DNA of 64,000 bases from Spirochaetales bacterium. GTDB lineage: Bacteria; Spirochaetota; Spirochaetia; Treponematales; Treponemataceae. This document shows, piece by piece, positions 33,491 to 41,924 of this stretch. The DNA lies in the NCBI GenBank assembly GCA_029098225.1, contig JAQXNX010000014.1, forward strand, positions 1-64,000, given 5' to 3'. Position 1 is the stretch's first letter. The number at the start of each line of letters is the position of its first letter. The position numbers and the translations under genes are program-made. The notes beneath the pieces were generated by a model, which had not been told where the DNA came from, searched no databases, and saw only the letters and a list, made by a program, of their open reading frames with translations.

Positions 33491-34033
33491 TTAATTATTC
33501 AGCCCATCCAGCAGTACCTTTGCTCTCTTCAAAACGGGAAGCTCTCTATTTGCCACAAGCCTTCCAAGACTTGTGGATCTGCATTTCTCGTATTCTGCTA
33601 AAGCTTCTTCATATTTTAATTTCAGAGTAGAAAGGTGGAAATCTTCAATTTCATCTTTTGTTAAATGCTTTTCTCCAAAAGCTACGATTTTGCATAAAAA
33701 ATAGTTATTGATATTATGTCTGTGAATCAGATTGTAGTAATCGCTGACAAGACCAATCTTGCAAATCACTTTTACATCAACACCGAGTTCTTCCTTAAGT
33801 TCACGTTGAATGGCAGTGTCCAGATTTTCTCCCGCTTCTACGCCACCGCCTGCCGTTTCAATGAGTGTAGCCTTACCAAAATCATCATCTCTATTTGCCC
33901 TGACAAAATAGAAATTCTCTTCATCATCTATAACAATAGCCCGGGCAATTAACCTGTCATGATTAATTGTTGTAAGCGGCCATTCATTATCTTTAAGATT
34001 AAGCAAGAGCTCTTCGTGATTCATTAGTGTCAT
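33491..34033 (-). CDS. Nudix hydrolase with an extra C-terminal tail
   Basis: A 180-residue protein, started at the ATG after AAAGGA. The Nudix box is GGGVEAGEN through RELKEELGV, complete. The last 46 residues (from STLKLKYEEALAEYEK) form a charged helical tail not usual in Nudix enzymes and repeated in the chimera at 30296-30664. The gene starts 7 bases after the HAD gene's stop. Substrate unknown, perhaps a nucleotide derivative handled with the HAD phosphatase. Confidence 0.82.
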   Translation of the reverse strand: MTLMNHEELLLNLKDNEWPLTTINHDRLIARAIVIDDEENFYFVRANRDDDFGKATLIETAGGGVEAGENLDTAIQRELKEELGVDVKVICKIGLVSDYYNLIHRHNINNYFLCKIVAFGEKHLTKDEIEDFHLSTLKLKYEEALAEYEKCRSTSLGRLVANRELPVLKRAKVLLDGLNN

Positions 34034-34040
34034 ATTTCCT

Positions 34041-34649
34041 TTATTGACTTTTATTTTCCAGCTGAGCATTTATCATCTCCCAGCCAGTACATCTTTTGTA
34101 GTTAGGGTTGGGGAAGGTGCAGGTCTGGTTCCAGGGGCGGTCGAAGACCATCACTTTTAAGTCTGGAAGGTGGTCGAAGAACTTGAAGGCAGAAGGGGAG
34201 TCTTCGACTGCTAAATCAAAATGCATTTTGTAATAATCTTCCAGCTCCAGATTAAAGCTGCTGCCTTTTAAGAAATTGTCGCGGCCGTATTTATTCAGAC
34301 AGAACAAATCAACTTTCTCCAGACCATGTTGATTCAGCCATTCGCGGGATGCGTCGTAGGCACTTACAGGGCGGCCGGTAATGATTTTTACGTCGTGGCC
34401 TTTTTCCAGCCAGCTGTTGATGGTTTTGGTGGCGCCCGGAGTTTCGGCGTAGGATAAAAGAACTTCCGGTTGATGGCCTTTTATCATCATTTGGTCATAT
34501 TGCTCTTCTGTCAGGTCAAAGGATTTTTGCAGATTAAAATAGTGAATCTGCTCGTAGGGAATATCAAGATTAAACATTTCTTTTACGAGCCCTGAAAAGT
34601 GGCGGGCTGTTTCGCAGAGGCAATCATCAAAATCAACGTAAATATTCAT
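34041..34649 (-). CDS. HAD-superfamily 5'-nucleotidase-like phosphatase
   Basis: A 202-residue protein, started at MNIYVDFDD. Motif I is DFDDCLCET (D6 and D8), motif II IITGRP near 92, and motif IV VEDSPSA near 151. It resembles the NT5C/YqfW group of nucleotidases. A TATAAT lies 7 bases before this ATG, so the mRNA may be leaderless or start elsewhere. It is divergent from the SMP-30 gene and precedes a Nudix gene. Confidence 0.82.
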   Translation of the reverse strand: MNIYVDFDDCLCETARHFSGLVKEMFNLDIPYEQIHYFNLQKSFDLTEEQYDQMMIKGHQPEVLLSYAETPGATKTINSWLEKGHDVKIITGRPVSAYDASREWLNQHGLEKVDLFCLNKYGRDNFLKGSSFNLELEDYYKMHFDLAVEDSPSAFKFFDHLPDLKVMVFDRPWNQTCTFPNPNYKRCTGWEMINAQLENKSQ

Positions 34650-34719
34650 CTTCGAAATTATAACAGAAAACACGAGGCAAGGCGATGAATTAAGCGGCAT
34701 TTCGTGATAAAATATTTTT

Positions 34720-35598
34720 ATGGCAAAGGAAATCAAAACTTACACTGCAGAACTTTTCCTAAAAGAAAAACACACTCTCGGCGAGTCTCCTTTTTATGAT
34801 GCCCGCACGAAAACTCTTTCCTGGGTTGATATTGCAGAAGGAAAATTCTTTACCCTTGGCCCTGATGGAAACAAGCGTACTTTTTCTTACGGACAGAAAA
34901 TCGGCTCTGCGGTTCCAGCTGAAAAACCTGGCACTTATCTTATTGCCGGAACAGATGGTCTTTATCTCGAAAATGCGGATGGCTCCAAGCCTCTGCTTAT
35001 CAAAAATCTTTCTGAATATTACAAGGCCTGGCAGCGTTCAAATGATGTGAAGGCAGACCCTAAAGGCCGGGTCTGGTTTGGCTCTTCTGTGGATGATGAT
35101 ATTCATGAAGCGAGCGGAAATCTCTTTTGCCTGGAAAATGGCGAAGTGACTGTAAAGCAGGCTGACACTAAAATTTCCAATGGACTTGCCTGGAGCTCGG
35201 ACCGTAAAAAGTTTTATTTTTCAGACACCCTGCAATATGCGGTTTTTGAATATGATTATGATTTGGAAACCGGCGAAATCTCCAACCGCAAGGTTTTGTT
35301 TGAGCCGGAAGAAGGCCGCGGTATGACAGACGGAATGTGCATCGATTCAGAAGATAATCTCTGGGTAGCCTTCTGGGGTGGCAGCCGCATAGAAGAGCGA
35401 AGCACAAAAGACGGCTCTCTTCTTGCAGTTGTAAATGTGCCTGCTAAAAACGTAACCTCCTGCTGCTTCATGGGCGACAAGCTTGATACCCTTTTCATCA
35501 CAACCGCAGCAACCGGCCAGACCGGCGAACTCGATGGTTGTCTGTTTACCTGCAAGGTAGACGTAAAAGGTCTGGAGTGCGATTACTGTAAATTATAG
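34720..35598 (+). CDS. SMP-30/gluconolactonase-family protein
   Basis: A 292-residue six-bladed propeller enzyme of the SMP-30/gluconolactonase/LRE family. Family residues are visible: glutamate in LGESPFYD (residue 22), the RSNDVKADPKGRVWFGS block near 107-123, SNGLAWSSDRKKFYFSD near 154-170, and DGMCIDSEDNLWVAFW near 203-218. Calcium- or zinc-dependent lactone hydrolysis is expected. Its last 16 bases overlap the end of the convergent Fic gene. Confidence 0.87.
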   Translation: MAKEIKTYTAELFLKEKHTLGESPFYDARTKTLSWVDIAEGKFFTLGPDGNKRTFSYGQKIGSAVPAEKPGTYLIAGTDGLYLENADGSKPLLIKNLSEYYKAWQRSNDVKADPKGRVWFGSSVDDDIHEASGNLFCLENGEVTVKQADTKISNGLAWSSDRKKFYFSDTLQYAVFEYDYDLETGEISNRKVLFEPEEGRGMTDGMCIDSEDNLWVAFWGGSRIEERSTKDGSLLAVVNVPAKNVTSCCFMGDKLDTLFITTAATGQTGELDGCLFTCKVDVKGLECDYCKL

Positions 35599-36182
35599 GG
35601 GAAACTCGTAAATTCCATCAAATCCGCATAATCCCCGCCATCAGCTTTTCGCAATGCAGCAATATAGGAGCTGCGGACTTCTGAGACATTCACGAGGTTT
35701 GTGTTTCCCCAGTAAAGTTTTGTTCCTTCAAGTTTTTCCAGGACAAGATCTGCCATAAGACGTGAAACGCGGCCATTACCGTTTGGGAAGGGGTGAATCT
35801 GTACTAGTTTATGATGAAGTCTGACGGCAATTTCTCTATTTGAATAGGTTTTGTTTTCTATCCAGAATTTTACATCATCAAAAAGTTGCATAAGTTTAAT
35901 AGGAATCTGGTAAGGAGCAACTCCTATATTTCTTTCTGAAGTTCTGTAAACACCGGCCCATTTCCATACATCGCCAAACATCTTTTTATGCAACTCACGT
36001 AAAAAAGTATCAGAGAAGATATCTTTATTTTTGTTAGACATAAGCCAGATCTGAGCCTGGGCAATGTTGCGGGCCTCTGCTTCATTCAGCTCGGAATGGA
36101 GTGTTATCCATTTTAATTTCAAACCGTCTTTTTCCTCTGCCGTCAGAGGGGTAGAATTGTCATCAGCTTCAAAAATATCCAT
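35583..36182 (-). CDS. Fic-domain protein, mobile mystery protein B
   Basis: A 199-residue Fic protein. The catalytic loop HPFPNGNGRVSR lies at residues 130-141 and agrees with the active HPFx(D/N)GNGRxxR consensus, so AMPylation or a related nucleotidyl transfer is expected. The N-terminus (TPLTAEEKDGLKLKWITLHSE) matches the mobile mystery protein B family. It starts 3 bases after the XRE gene, forming the usual A/B pair, a mobile toxin-antitoxin-like module. Confidence 0.87.
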   Translation of the reverse strand: MDIFEADDNSTPLTAEEKDGLKLKWITLHSELNEAEARNIAQAQIWLMSNKNKDIFSDTFLRELHKKMFGDVWKWAGVYRTSERNIGVAPYQIPIKLMQLFDDVKFWIENKTYSNREIAVRLHHKLVQIHPFPNGNGRVSRLMADLVLEKLEGTKLYWGNTNLVNVSEVRSSYIAALRKADGGDYADLMEFTSFPYNLQ

Positions 36183-36185
36183 ATT

Positions 36186-36626
36186 CTAATCCCATATCCT
36201 TCTGGTGTTTCCATTTATAAAATCATCAGCCATATCATCAACGGCTTCTTTAGTCTGAATATCCTGATTTTCAAGAGCCATATTAAGATTAACACCAAGG
36301 AGAATTTCTTCTGCTTTTTTCTTTGCCTGAGTCTGAACAATATCCTGAAAACTTGTCTTTGGCTTGAAGTAATATACAAAGTCACAATTCATTGCTTCAG
36401 CTACTTTCTTCATTGTATTTAGTTTCAGGTTTTCTTCGTTCACTTCCATTTTTGCAATTCGTGGCTGTGTAACACCAAGACGTTTTGCAAGCTGTACGGC
36501 TGTCATTCCTATTGCTTCACGAACTGTATTAATCCAGCTGTTACCTTTTGGCACAATATTCCTGGCATCCGTTAAAGAGGAAGTTTTCTTGTCTAAAGCT
36601 CTAATCTGCATTATTCTTGCGTTCAT
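36186..36626 (-). CDS. XRE-family protein, mobile mystery protein A
   Basis: A 146-residue protein, started at the ATG with AGG upstream (an earlier in-frame ATG has no ribosome-binding site). It has an HTH (TAVQLAKRLGVTQPRIAKMEVNEENL) followed by MNCDFVYYFKPK, the pattern of mobile mystery protein A. It is presumed to be the antitoxin and repressor of the downstream Fic gene. Palindromic AT-rich sequence lies just upstream. Confidence 0.85.
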   Translation of the reverse strand: MNARIMQIRALDKKTSSLTDARNIVPKGNSWINTVREAIGMTAVQLAKRLGVTQPRIAKMEVNEENLKLNTMKKVAEAMNCDFVYYFKPKTSFQDIVQTQAKKKAEEILLGVNLNMALENQDIQTKEAVDDMADDFINGNTRRIWD

Positions 36627-36674
36627 AATATAACCTATGTGTAATAAATTATAGTTCATTATATAATATAACAG

Positions 36675-36692
36675 TTATATTTGTAAATATAA
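36675..36692. promoter_or_regulatory. Palindrome upstream of the mobile mystery module
   Basis: TTATATTT and its complement AAATATAA are separated by GT. Further imperfect palindromes of the same composition fill 36650-36745. These are suitable operators for the adjacent XRE protein. Confidence 0.5.
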
Positions 36693-36752
36693 TATATAAA
36701 CTATATATTATATACGGTAAATAAATATATTACCTTTAGGTTATATTAGAAA

Positions 36753-38078
36753 TCAGGTAACTTCATGCAGCCACTTTCCGCTCAAAACTCTTATGGCGCC
36801 AACAATTGCTTTTACAATCGATTCGCTTGAGAGGAATAAGAAAATCATTGGGGCGGGAAGATGGAGCACAAAGGCTGCAACGTATCCAAGAGGAATTGCA
36901 ACTCCCCACAAAACAACCAGTTCACCAACGGCAGAAAATACAGTATCTCCGCCGGCCCTGCACACACCGACAACCCAGTCCATACAGAAGGAATTAAAGG
37001 GATAAAGCAGAATCAAAATCATAAGAATCTGAGTTGCCATCTTTATGATTTCAGGCTCAACGTTAAAGAGGAAGGGCAGCAGTTTAGAAAGCGGCAGCAG
37101 CAGTACTCCGACCACGGCTCCGACTAAAGGCATAAACCACATGGAGCGCAGGGCATATCCTTTTGCTTCATCCAGCTTCTTTTCGCCGATACGTTTGCCA
37201 ATCAAAACTCCAATACCGTTTCCAAAGCCCATACAGAATACCCAGGTAAGCTGACTGATTGTTCCGGTAATGCTATAGGCAGTAAAAGAATCAGTTCCCG
37301 CATGAGCATAGATTCCGTTATACACAGAAGTTCCAAGTCCCCAGAAGGTTTCGTTAACAATAACCGGGAAGGCAATCTTCAAATACTTAAAAACAAAAGA
37401 CCAGTCAAAGCCCAGCAGTTCTCGAAGCTTTCCGCAGATTTCGTAACCGTGAGAATAAGACCAGACTAAAAGAATTACAAGTTCAACAAGTCGTGAAAAG
37501 ACTGTTGCAATGGCAGCTCCCTTTACTCCAAGGCCCGCAACAAAAATCAAAAGATAATTTGCACCGGCATTTGTAAGAAGAGAAACTGATGTACAGACAA
37601 GCGGCAGCTTTACCCGTTCCGTACTTCGCAGAGCAAGGGTGATAGAAAAACTGATTGCAGTAGGGATATAACTTAAACAGGCAAGGCGAAGATATTCTCC
37701 GCCAACGCGTACAACCTCAGGATCCGGAGAATAAATTCTAATCAGCTGATGAGGAATAAAAAGTCCAAGCACAGTGAAAACCACAGCCACAAAAGCGGCA
37801 ATCAAAGTCATCAAACCTAAAGACTTTCTGATTCCGCGGATATCCTTTTTGCCCCAGAACTGCGCAATAAAAACACCGCCGCCAGAAGTGATTCCAAAAA
37901 GAATCATATTGAGGATAAAGAAAATCTGATTTCCAAGTCCAACCGCAGCAATCTCAACACTGCCAAGCCGCCCGATCATAACGGTGTCGAGCATGTTCAC
38001 AAAGTTCTGCAAAAGCGACTGAAGCGAAATTGGAATCGCAATCGTAAACAAAGAAGAGTAAAAGCCTTTAAGTTTCAT
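36753..38078 (-). CDS. MATE-family efflux transporter
   Basis: A 441-residue, twelve-segment membrane protein of the MATE family, recognisable from IPISLQSLLQNFVNMLDTVM at the N-terminus, SGGGVFIAQFWGKKD near 66-80 and GNGIGVLIGKRIGEKKLDEA near 283. It exports drugs or metabolites by sodium or proton antiport; the substrate is unknown. It is monocistronic, and a GC-rich repeat lies upstream. Confidence 0.88.
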   Translation of the reverse strand: MKLKGFYSSLFTIAIPISLQSLLQNFVNMLDTVMIGRLGSVEIAAVGLGNQIFFILNMILFGITSGGGVFIAQFWGKKDIRGIRKSLGLMTLIAAFVAVVFTVLGLFIPHQLIRIYSPDPEVVRVGGEYLRLACLSYIPTAISFSITLALRSTERVKLPLVCTSVSLLTNAGANYLLIFVAGLGVKGAAIATVFSRLVELVILLVWSYSHGYEICGKLRELLGFDWSFVFKYLKIAFPVIVNETFWGLGTSVYNGIYAHAGTDSFTAYSITGTISQLTWVFCMGFGNGIGVLIGKRIGEKKLDEAKGYALRSMWFMPLVGAVVGVLLLPLSKLLPFLFNVEPEIIKMATQILMILILLYPFNSFCMDWVVGVCRAGGDTVFSAVGELVVLWGVAIPLGYVAAFVLHLPAPMIFLFLSSESIVKAIVGAIRVLSGKWLHEVT

Positions 38079-38114
38079 ATCGCACTATTATGAAGATATG
38101 GTGGAAAAAATCAA

Positions 38115-38203
38115 TGGGAAGGAGGGGAAAGCCTTCCCCTGCCTCCAGCCCGCTTCGCGGTCTTCCGTCACCCCTTCTCCTAGGGGCTTTGCCCCTAAAA
38201 CCC
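38115..38203 (-). repeat. GC-rich dispersed repeat A, copy 4
   Basis: Inverse orientation, with GGGGAAAGCCTTCCCC at the left, CACCCCTTCTCC in the middle and GGGGCTTTGCCCC at the right. The CGTTGCGGGGG end seen in copies 1, 2 and 5 is replaced here. Confidence 0.7.
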
Positions 38204-38419
38204 CAAAATATGCCGTTTTACGATATTTGCGAAGTAAACCCTGTCACAACGTCTGATTCAGTCCTCTGAAACAAAAAAATAATATTTAAAAAGTCTAGGC
38301 TATCAGATTAAACTTGAAAAAGTACCATCATTAAGATAGTGTTACTTGTGAGAGGTTGATACGGGAGTTGAACCTGTTTTGCTTGGATGAGTTGTGAGCT
38401 TAAGGATTAAATAACACTT
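38204..38419. other. Gene-free stretch before slyX
   Basis: No gene could be supported here. On the minus strand about 38361-38377 reads like the T-arm of a tRNA (GGTTCAACTCCCGT) but no acceptor stem, anticodon arm or CCA was found. A TAAGGA precedes the slyX start codon. Confidence 0.4.
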
Positions 38420-38632
38420 ATGGAAAAAGAAACAGAAGAGCGTCTGACTGCAATTGAAATGAAGCTTGCCTACATGGAAGATTTTGTAAGCCAGATTCAG
38501 AATGTTGCGGTTGATCAGGCAAAAACTATTGATAAGCTGCAGAAAGAAATAAAGCTGATGTCGGACAGAATCCGCGAAATGTCGAATGCCATGGAAGGCG
38601 ATATTCCTAATCGCAAGCCGCCACATTATTAA
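38420..38632 (+). CDS. slyX: SlyX-like coiled-coil protein
   Basis: A 70-residue protein, nearly all coiled coil, ending IPNRKPPHY. The terminal PPHY and the length are typical of SlyX. Function is unknown in any organism. A 16-base-spaced promoter for the thiamine operon begins just after its stop codon. Confidence 0.75.
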   Translation: MEKETEERLTAIEMKLAYMEDFVSQIQNVAVDQAKTIDKLQKEIKLMSDRIREMSNAMEGDIPNRKPPHY

Positions 38633-38641
38633 TTTTCTATC

Positions 38642-38669
38642 TTGTAATAACCACAAAAATTTGTATAAT
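38642..38669 (+). promoter_or_regulatory. Promoter of the thiamine salvage operon
   Basis: TTGTAA (38642-38647) and TATAAT (38664-38669) are 16 bases apart. Transcription would begin near 38676, exactly where the TPP riboswitch starts, which supports the call. Confidence 0.65.
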
Positions 38670-38675
38670 GTCATG

Positions 38676-38766
38676 CAACTAGGGGAGCTTGGTAAAAACC
38701 TTGCTGAGAGTAGACTGTGTGTCTTGACCCATAACCTGATTTGGATAATGCCAACGTAGGGAAACA
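38676..38766 (+). ncRNA. TPP riboswitch (THI element)
   Basis: The conserved parts are present in order: AACTAGGGGAGC, GCTGAGAGTAGA, GACCCATAACCTGA and TGGATAATGCCAACGTAGGG. Bound thiamine pyrophosphate should switch off the genes downstream. The expression platform (38767-38835) holds a GTTT-GCCG hairpin with internal bulge and no T run, so control by hiding the ribosome-binding site (AAAGAGG) is more likely than termination. Confidence 0.93.
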
Positions 38767-38835
38767 GTTTCTGGCCGTTTTTCGGCAAACAGCATTTTAT
38801 TCAAACAGGCAACTTTATTAAAAAAGAGGCTTGTT

Positions 38836-39657
38836 ATGTTCTCAAAAATCTTATCTAACGTGCGGGAAAAATGCCCGCTTATTCACAACATTACAAATTA
38901 TGTAACAGTAAACGATGTTGCAAACATTCTTCTTGCTTGCGGCGGAAGTCCTATCATGAGCGATGATGAGGGCGAAGTTGAAGAAATCACTGCAATTTGT
39001 GGTGGTCTCAACATCAACATTGGTACACTCAACAAAAACACAATTCCTTCAATGTTCCTTGCAGGAAAAAAAGCAAACGAACTTGGACATAAAGTTCTGC
39101 TTGACCCGGTTGGAGCAGGAGCTTCTGCTTTGCGAACTAATACCGCTCTGGACCTGCTTAAAAAAGTAAAGTTTGATGTAATTCGCGGAAACATTTCTGA
39201 AATAAAAACTCTTGCTGTTGGAAGCGGCACTACAAAGGGTGTTGATGCAGATGTAAGCGATGCAGTGACAGAACAGAATCTTGATAAATCAATTGCTTTT
39301 GCAAAAGAATTTGCAGCAAAGACAAAATCTGTTATTGCAATTACCGGAGCCATCGATTTGGTTTGTGATTCAGAAAAATGCTATGTAATCAGAAACGGCC
39401 GCGCAGAAATGGGAAAAATCACCGGAACCGGTTGCCAGCTTAGTGGAATGACAGCTGCCTTTATCACCGCAAATCCAGACAATATTCTTGAAGCAACTGC
39501 TGCTGCCGTATGTGCTATGGGTCTTGCAGGTCAGCTTGCCTGGAAAAAAATGCAGGACGGAGACGGTAACTCAACTTACAGAAACAGAATCATCGACGCT
39601 ATTTACAACATGACTGGCAAAGAACTCGAAGAAGGCGCAATTTATGAAATCAGATAA
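38836..39657 (+). CDS. thiM: Hydroxyethylthiazole kinase
   Basis: A 273-residue ribokinase-like enzyme that phosphorylates 4-methyl-5-(2-hydroxyethyl)thiazole for thiamine salvage. Visible signatures are HNITNYVTVNDVANILLACG near residue 19, PVGAGAS near 93, and the catalytic region ITGTGCQLSG near 195-204. The length matches ThiM. It is first after the TPP riboswitch and overlaps thiE by 14 bases. Confidence 0.95.
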   Translation: MFSKILSNVREKCPLIHNITNYVTVNDVANILLACGGSPIMSDDEGEVEEITAICGGLNINIGTLNKNTIPSMFLAGKKANELGHKVLLDPVGAGASALRTNTALDLLKKVKFDVIRGNISEIKTLAVGSGTTKGVDADVSDAVTEQNLDKSIAFAKEFAAKTKSVIAITGAIDLVCDSEKCYVIRNGRAEMGKITGTGCQLSGMTAAFITANPDNILEATAAAVCAMGLAGQLAWKKMQDGDGNSTYRNRIIDAIYNMTGKELEEGAIYEIR

Positions 39658-40294
39658 TTTTGCTCTTCGCTCTGCGCTCCTGCTTTACGCTGTTACAGAC
39701 CGTCACTGGACTGGAGAAAAGAATCTTCTGGAACAGACTCGGGATGCCTTAAATGGCGGCGCAACAATGGTGCAGATTCGTGAAAAAGATCTGGACGAAG
39801 CTGATTTTGAAAAAGAGGCTCTTGAACTAAAAAATCTCTGTAAGGAATTTCATGTTCCTTTTATCGTGAATGACAATGTTGCACTTGCAAAAAAAATAGA
39901 TGCAGACGGCGTTCATGTGGGGCAGGATGATATGAATGCTCTTGAGGTTCGTAAAATTCTTGGCCCGGATAAAATTGTAGGAGTTAGTGCTCAAACTGTG
40001 GAAGAAGCTCTTCTTGCTGAAAAAGAAGGAGCTGATTATCTTGGCGTTGGAGCTGTCTTCCCGACTGGAAGTAAATCCGATGCGATTGATGTTCCGCACG
40101 AGACGCTAAAAGCAATCTGCTCTGCTGTAAAGATTCCTGTTGTTGCAATAGGCGGAATCACAAAAGATAATCTTTGCCAGTTAAAGGGTAGTGGAATTGC
40201 AGGCATTTCTGTAATCAGTGCTCTTTATGCTCAAAAAGATATCAAAGCCGCTGCAGAAGAACTGGTAAAAAGAACTCGGGAAATAATTGATTAA
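39644..40294 (+). CDS. thiE: Thiamine-phosphate synthase
   Basis: A 216-residue TIM-barrel enzyme that joins HMP pyrophosphate and thiazole phosphate. Motifs include MVQIREKD near residue 41, VNDNVALA near 71, ADGVHVGQDD near 83-92 and the phosphate loop GIGGITKDN-like VAIGGITKDN near 167. It overlaps thiM by 14 bases. Confidence 0.95.
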   Translation: MKSDNFALRSALLLYAVTDRHWTGEKNLLEQTRDALNGGATMVQIREKDLDEADFEKEALELKNLCKEFHVPFIVNDNVALAKKIDADGVHVGQDDMNALEVRKILGPDKIVGVSAQTVEEALLAEKEGADYLGVGAVFPTGSKSDAIDVPHETLKAICSAVKIPVVAIGGITKDNLCQLKGSGIAGISVISALYAQKDIKAAAEELVKRTREIID

Positions 40295-40306
40295 TAACGG
40301 AAGAAA

Positions 40307-40963
40307 ATGAAAAAAATCACTGCTGCCATTTTTGATCTGGACGGAACTCTTTTAGATTCCATGCCTATGTGGATGACTTGTGCTGAACGTTATATTTCAT
40401 CTTTAGGCATGGAAGCAGAAACTGCACTTGGGGAAAAACTTTTTTCAATGAATATGAAAGAGGGGGCTGATTATTTAAGAAATAATTATAAGCTGACTTT
40501 TTCTGATGAAAAAATATTTTCCGGTATTAATTCCATTCTTGCTAAATCTTATAAAGAAGAAGTTCAGTTTAAAGATGGGGCAGAAGTTTTTCTTTCTAAG
40601 CTGAAAAACTCTGGAACAAAAATTGCACTCTGCACAAACACAGACAGAGTTTTGTTTTCTCCGGCATTAAAGCGTCTTGATGCAGAAAAATACTTTGACT
40701 TTATTTTTACTACAAGTGAAATGGGAATGAGTAAACAGTATGAAGAAACTTTTTTGTCGGTGTGCGATGCACTGGGAACTACAAAAGAAGAAACCTGGGT
40801 TTTTGAAGATGCTCTATATTCAATAAAAACAGCATTCCAGGCAGACCTCAAAACCTGCGGAATTTATGATGAGACTTCAAATTCTGATATCGCACAAATC
40901 AGGAACTTCAGTACAGTTTACTGTAAAAATTACGAAGAAGTGCAAAAGTATTTCTTCGGATAA
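40307..40963 (+). CDS. HAD-superfamily phosphatase of the thiamine operon
   Basis: A 218-residue beta-phosphoglucomutase-like HAD protein: motif I FDLDGTLLDS at residues 9-18, motif II CTNTD near 104, motif III lysine near 145 (MSKQYEETF) and motif IV FEDALYSI near 165. It sits between thiE and thiD, so a role as a thiamine-phosphate or HMP-phosphate phosphatase is plausible but not shown. A terminator follows. Confidence 0.8.
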   Translation: MKKITAAIFDLDGTLLDSMPMWMTCAERYISSLGMEAETALGEKLFSMNMKEGADYLRNNYKLTFSDEKIFSGINSILAKSYKEEVQFKDGAEVFLSKLKNSGTKIALCTNTDRVLFSPALKRLDAEKYFDFIFTTSEMGMSKQYEETFLSVCDALGTTKEETWVFEDALYSIKTAFQADLKTCGIYDETSNSDIAQIRNFSTVYCKNYEEVQKYFFG

Positions 40964-40970
40964 AAAAGAA

Positions 40971-41050
40971 AAATCTTCTTGAGGGCACCGCCTGAAGATT
41001 TAATACATAAATAAGTAAAGCTAAAAAATTGCTGCATCGCAATTTTTTTT
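40971..41050 (+). terminator. Hairpin and intrinsic terminator inside the thi cluster
   Basis: A stem with 8-base arms (40971-40978 and 40994-41001) is followed by a strong terminator: AAAAAATTGC at 41023-41032, a 6-base loop, and its complement at 41039-41048 running into a T run to 41050. A third GC-rich hairpin (GCCCGC/GCGGGC) lies near 41072. Part of the transcription may stop before thiD. Confidence 0.75.
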
Positions 41051-41111
41051 AACGCTTTGCTATTTAACACCGCCCGCTCTGACCGGCGGGCTTACACAAG
41101 AGGTATGTTTT

Positions 41112-41912
41112 ATGAAAACCGCATTAACAATCGCAGGAAGCGATTCAAGCGGAGGCGCCGGAATTCAAGCTGACATCAAGACCATGACTTGCAATGGCGT
41201 TTTCGCCATGAGTGCAATCACGGCTTTGACGGCACAGAATACCACCGGCGTTACCGCAATCAAAGAAGTGGAGCCTGAATTCCTTAAAGAAGAAATTAAG
41301 GCTGTAGTAACAGATATTTTTCCGGATGCAGTAAAAACCGGAATGGTTTCATCTACTCCACTTATTAAAGTTATTTCAGATTCAATAAAAGAGTATGGCT
41401 TAAAAAATCTTGTAGTTGATCCTGTTATGGTTGCAACCAGCGGAGCAAAACTTATAAGCGACGAAGCCATTGAAACTCTCAAAAAAGAACTTCTTCCTTT
41501 AGCCACTGTAATTACTCCAAATATTCCAGAAGCAGAAGTTTTGTTTGGAAGAAAAATCACAAACGAAAAAGAAATGGAAGAAGCCGCAAAAAAAATCAAT
41601 GAAGATTATGGTTGTGCAGTTTTGCTTAAGGGCGGACACAGTTTAAATGATGCAAATGATTTTCTGTATCCGGGGAATGAAGATGATAAAAGCGCGGAAG
41701 GAATCTGGTTTTATGGAAAGAAAATAAACAATCCTAATACTCACGGAACGGGTTGTACTCTTTCTTCGGCAATCGCTTCAAATCTTGCAAAGGGTTTTTC
41801 TCTGGCAGAATCCGTAAAAAATGCAAAGGACTATATAAGCGGGGCTCTTGAAGCCATGCTGGACTTAGGAAAAGGTTCAGGCCCACTTGCACACAACTGG
41901 AATATTAAATAG
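41112..41912 (+). CDS. thiD: Hydroxymethylpyrimidine/phosphomethylpyrimidine kinase
   Basis: A 266-residue ribokinase-fold enzyme that converts HMP to HMP-P and HMP-PP. Signatures: AGSDSSGGAGIQADIKT at residues 8-24, VVDPVMVATSG near 99, TPNIPEAEVL near 136 and the catalytic HGTGCTLSSA near 213. AAGAGGT lies upstream. Confidence 0.95.
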   Translation: MKTALTIAGSDSSGGAGIQADIKTMTCNGVFAMSAITALTAQNTTGVTAIKEVEPEFLKEEIKAVVTDIFPDAVKTGMVSSTPLIKVISDSIKEYGLKNLVVDPVMVATSGAKLISDEAIETLKKELLPLATVITPNIPEAEVLFGRKITNEKEMEEAAKKINEDYGCAVLLKGGHSLNDANDFLYPGNEDDKSAEGIWFYGKKINNPNTHGTGCTLSSAIASNLAKGFSLAESVKNAKDYISGALEAMLDLGKGSGPLAHNWNIK

Positions 41913-41924
41913 GAAGTATTATTT

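Noticed and set aside
38355..38400. tRNA- or tmRNA-like T-arm on the minus strand
   Set aside because: Only a GGTTCAACTCCCG-like segment is present, with a mismatch in its stem; no acceptor stem, anticodon arm or CCA end could be found, so no RNA gene is claimed.
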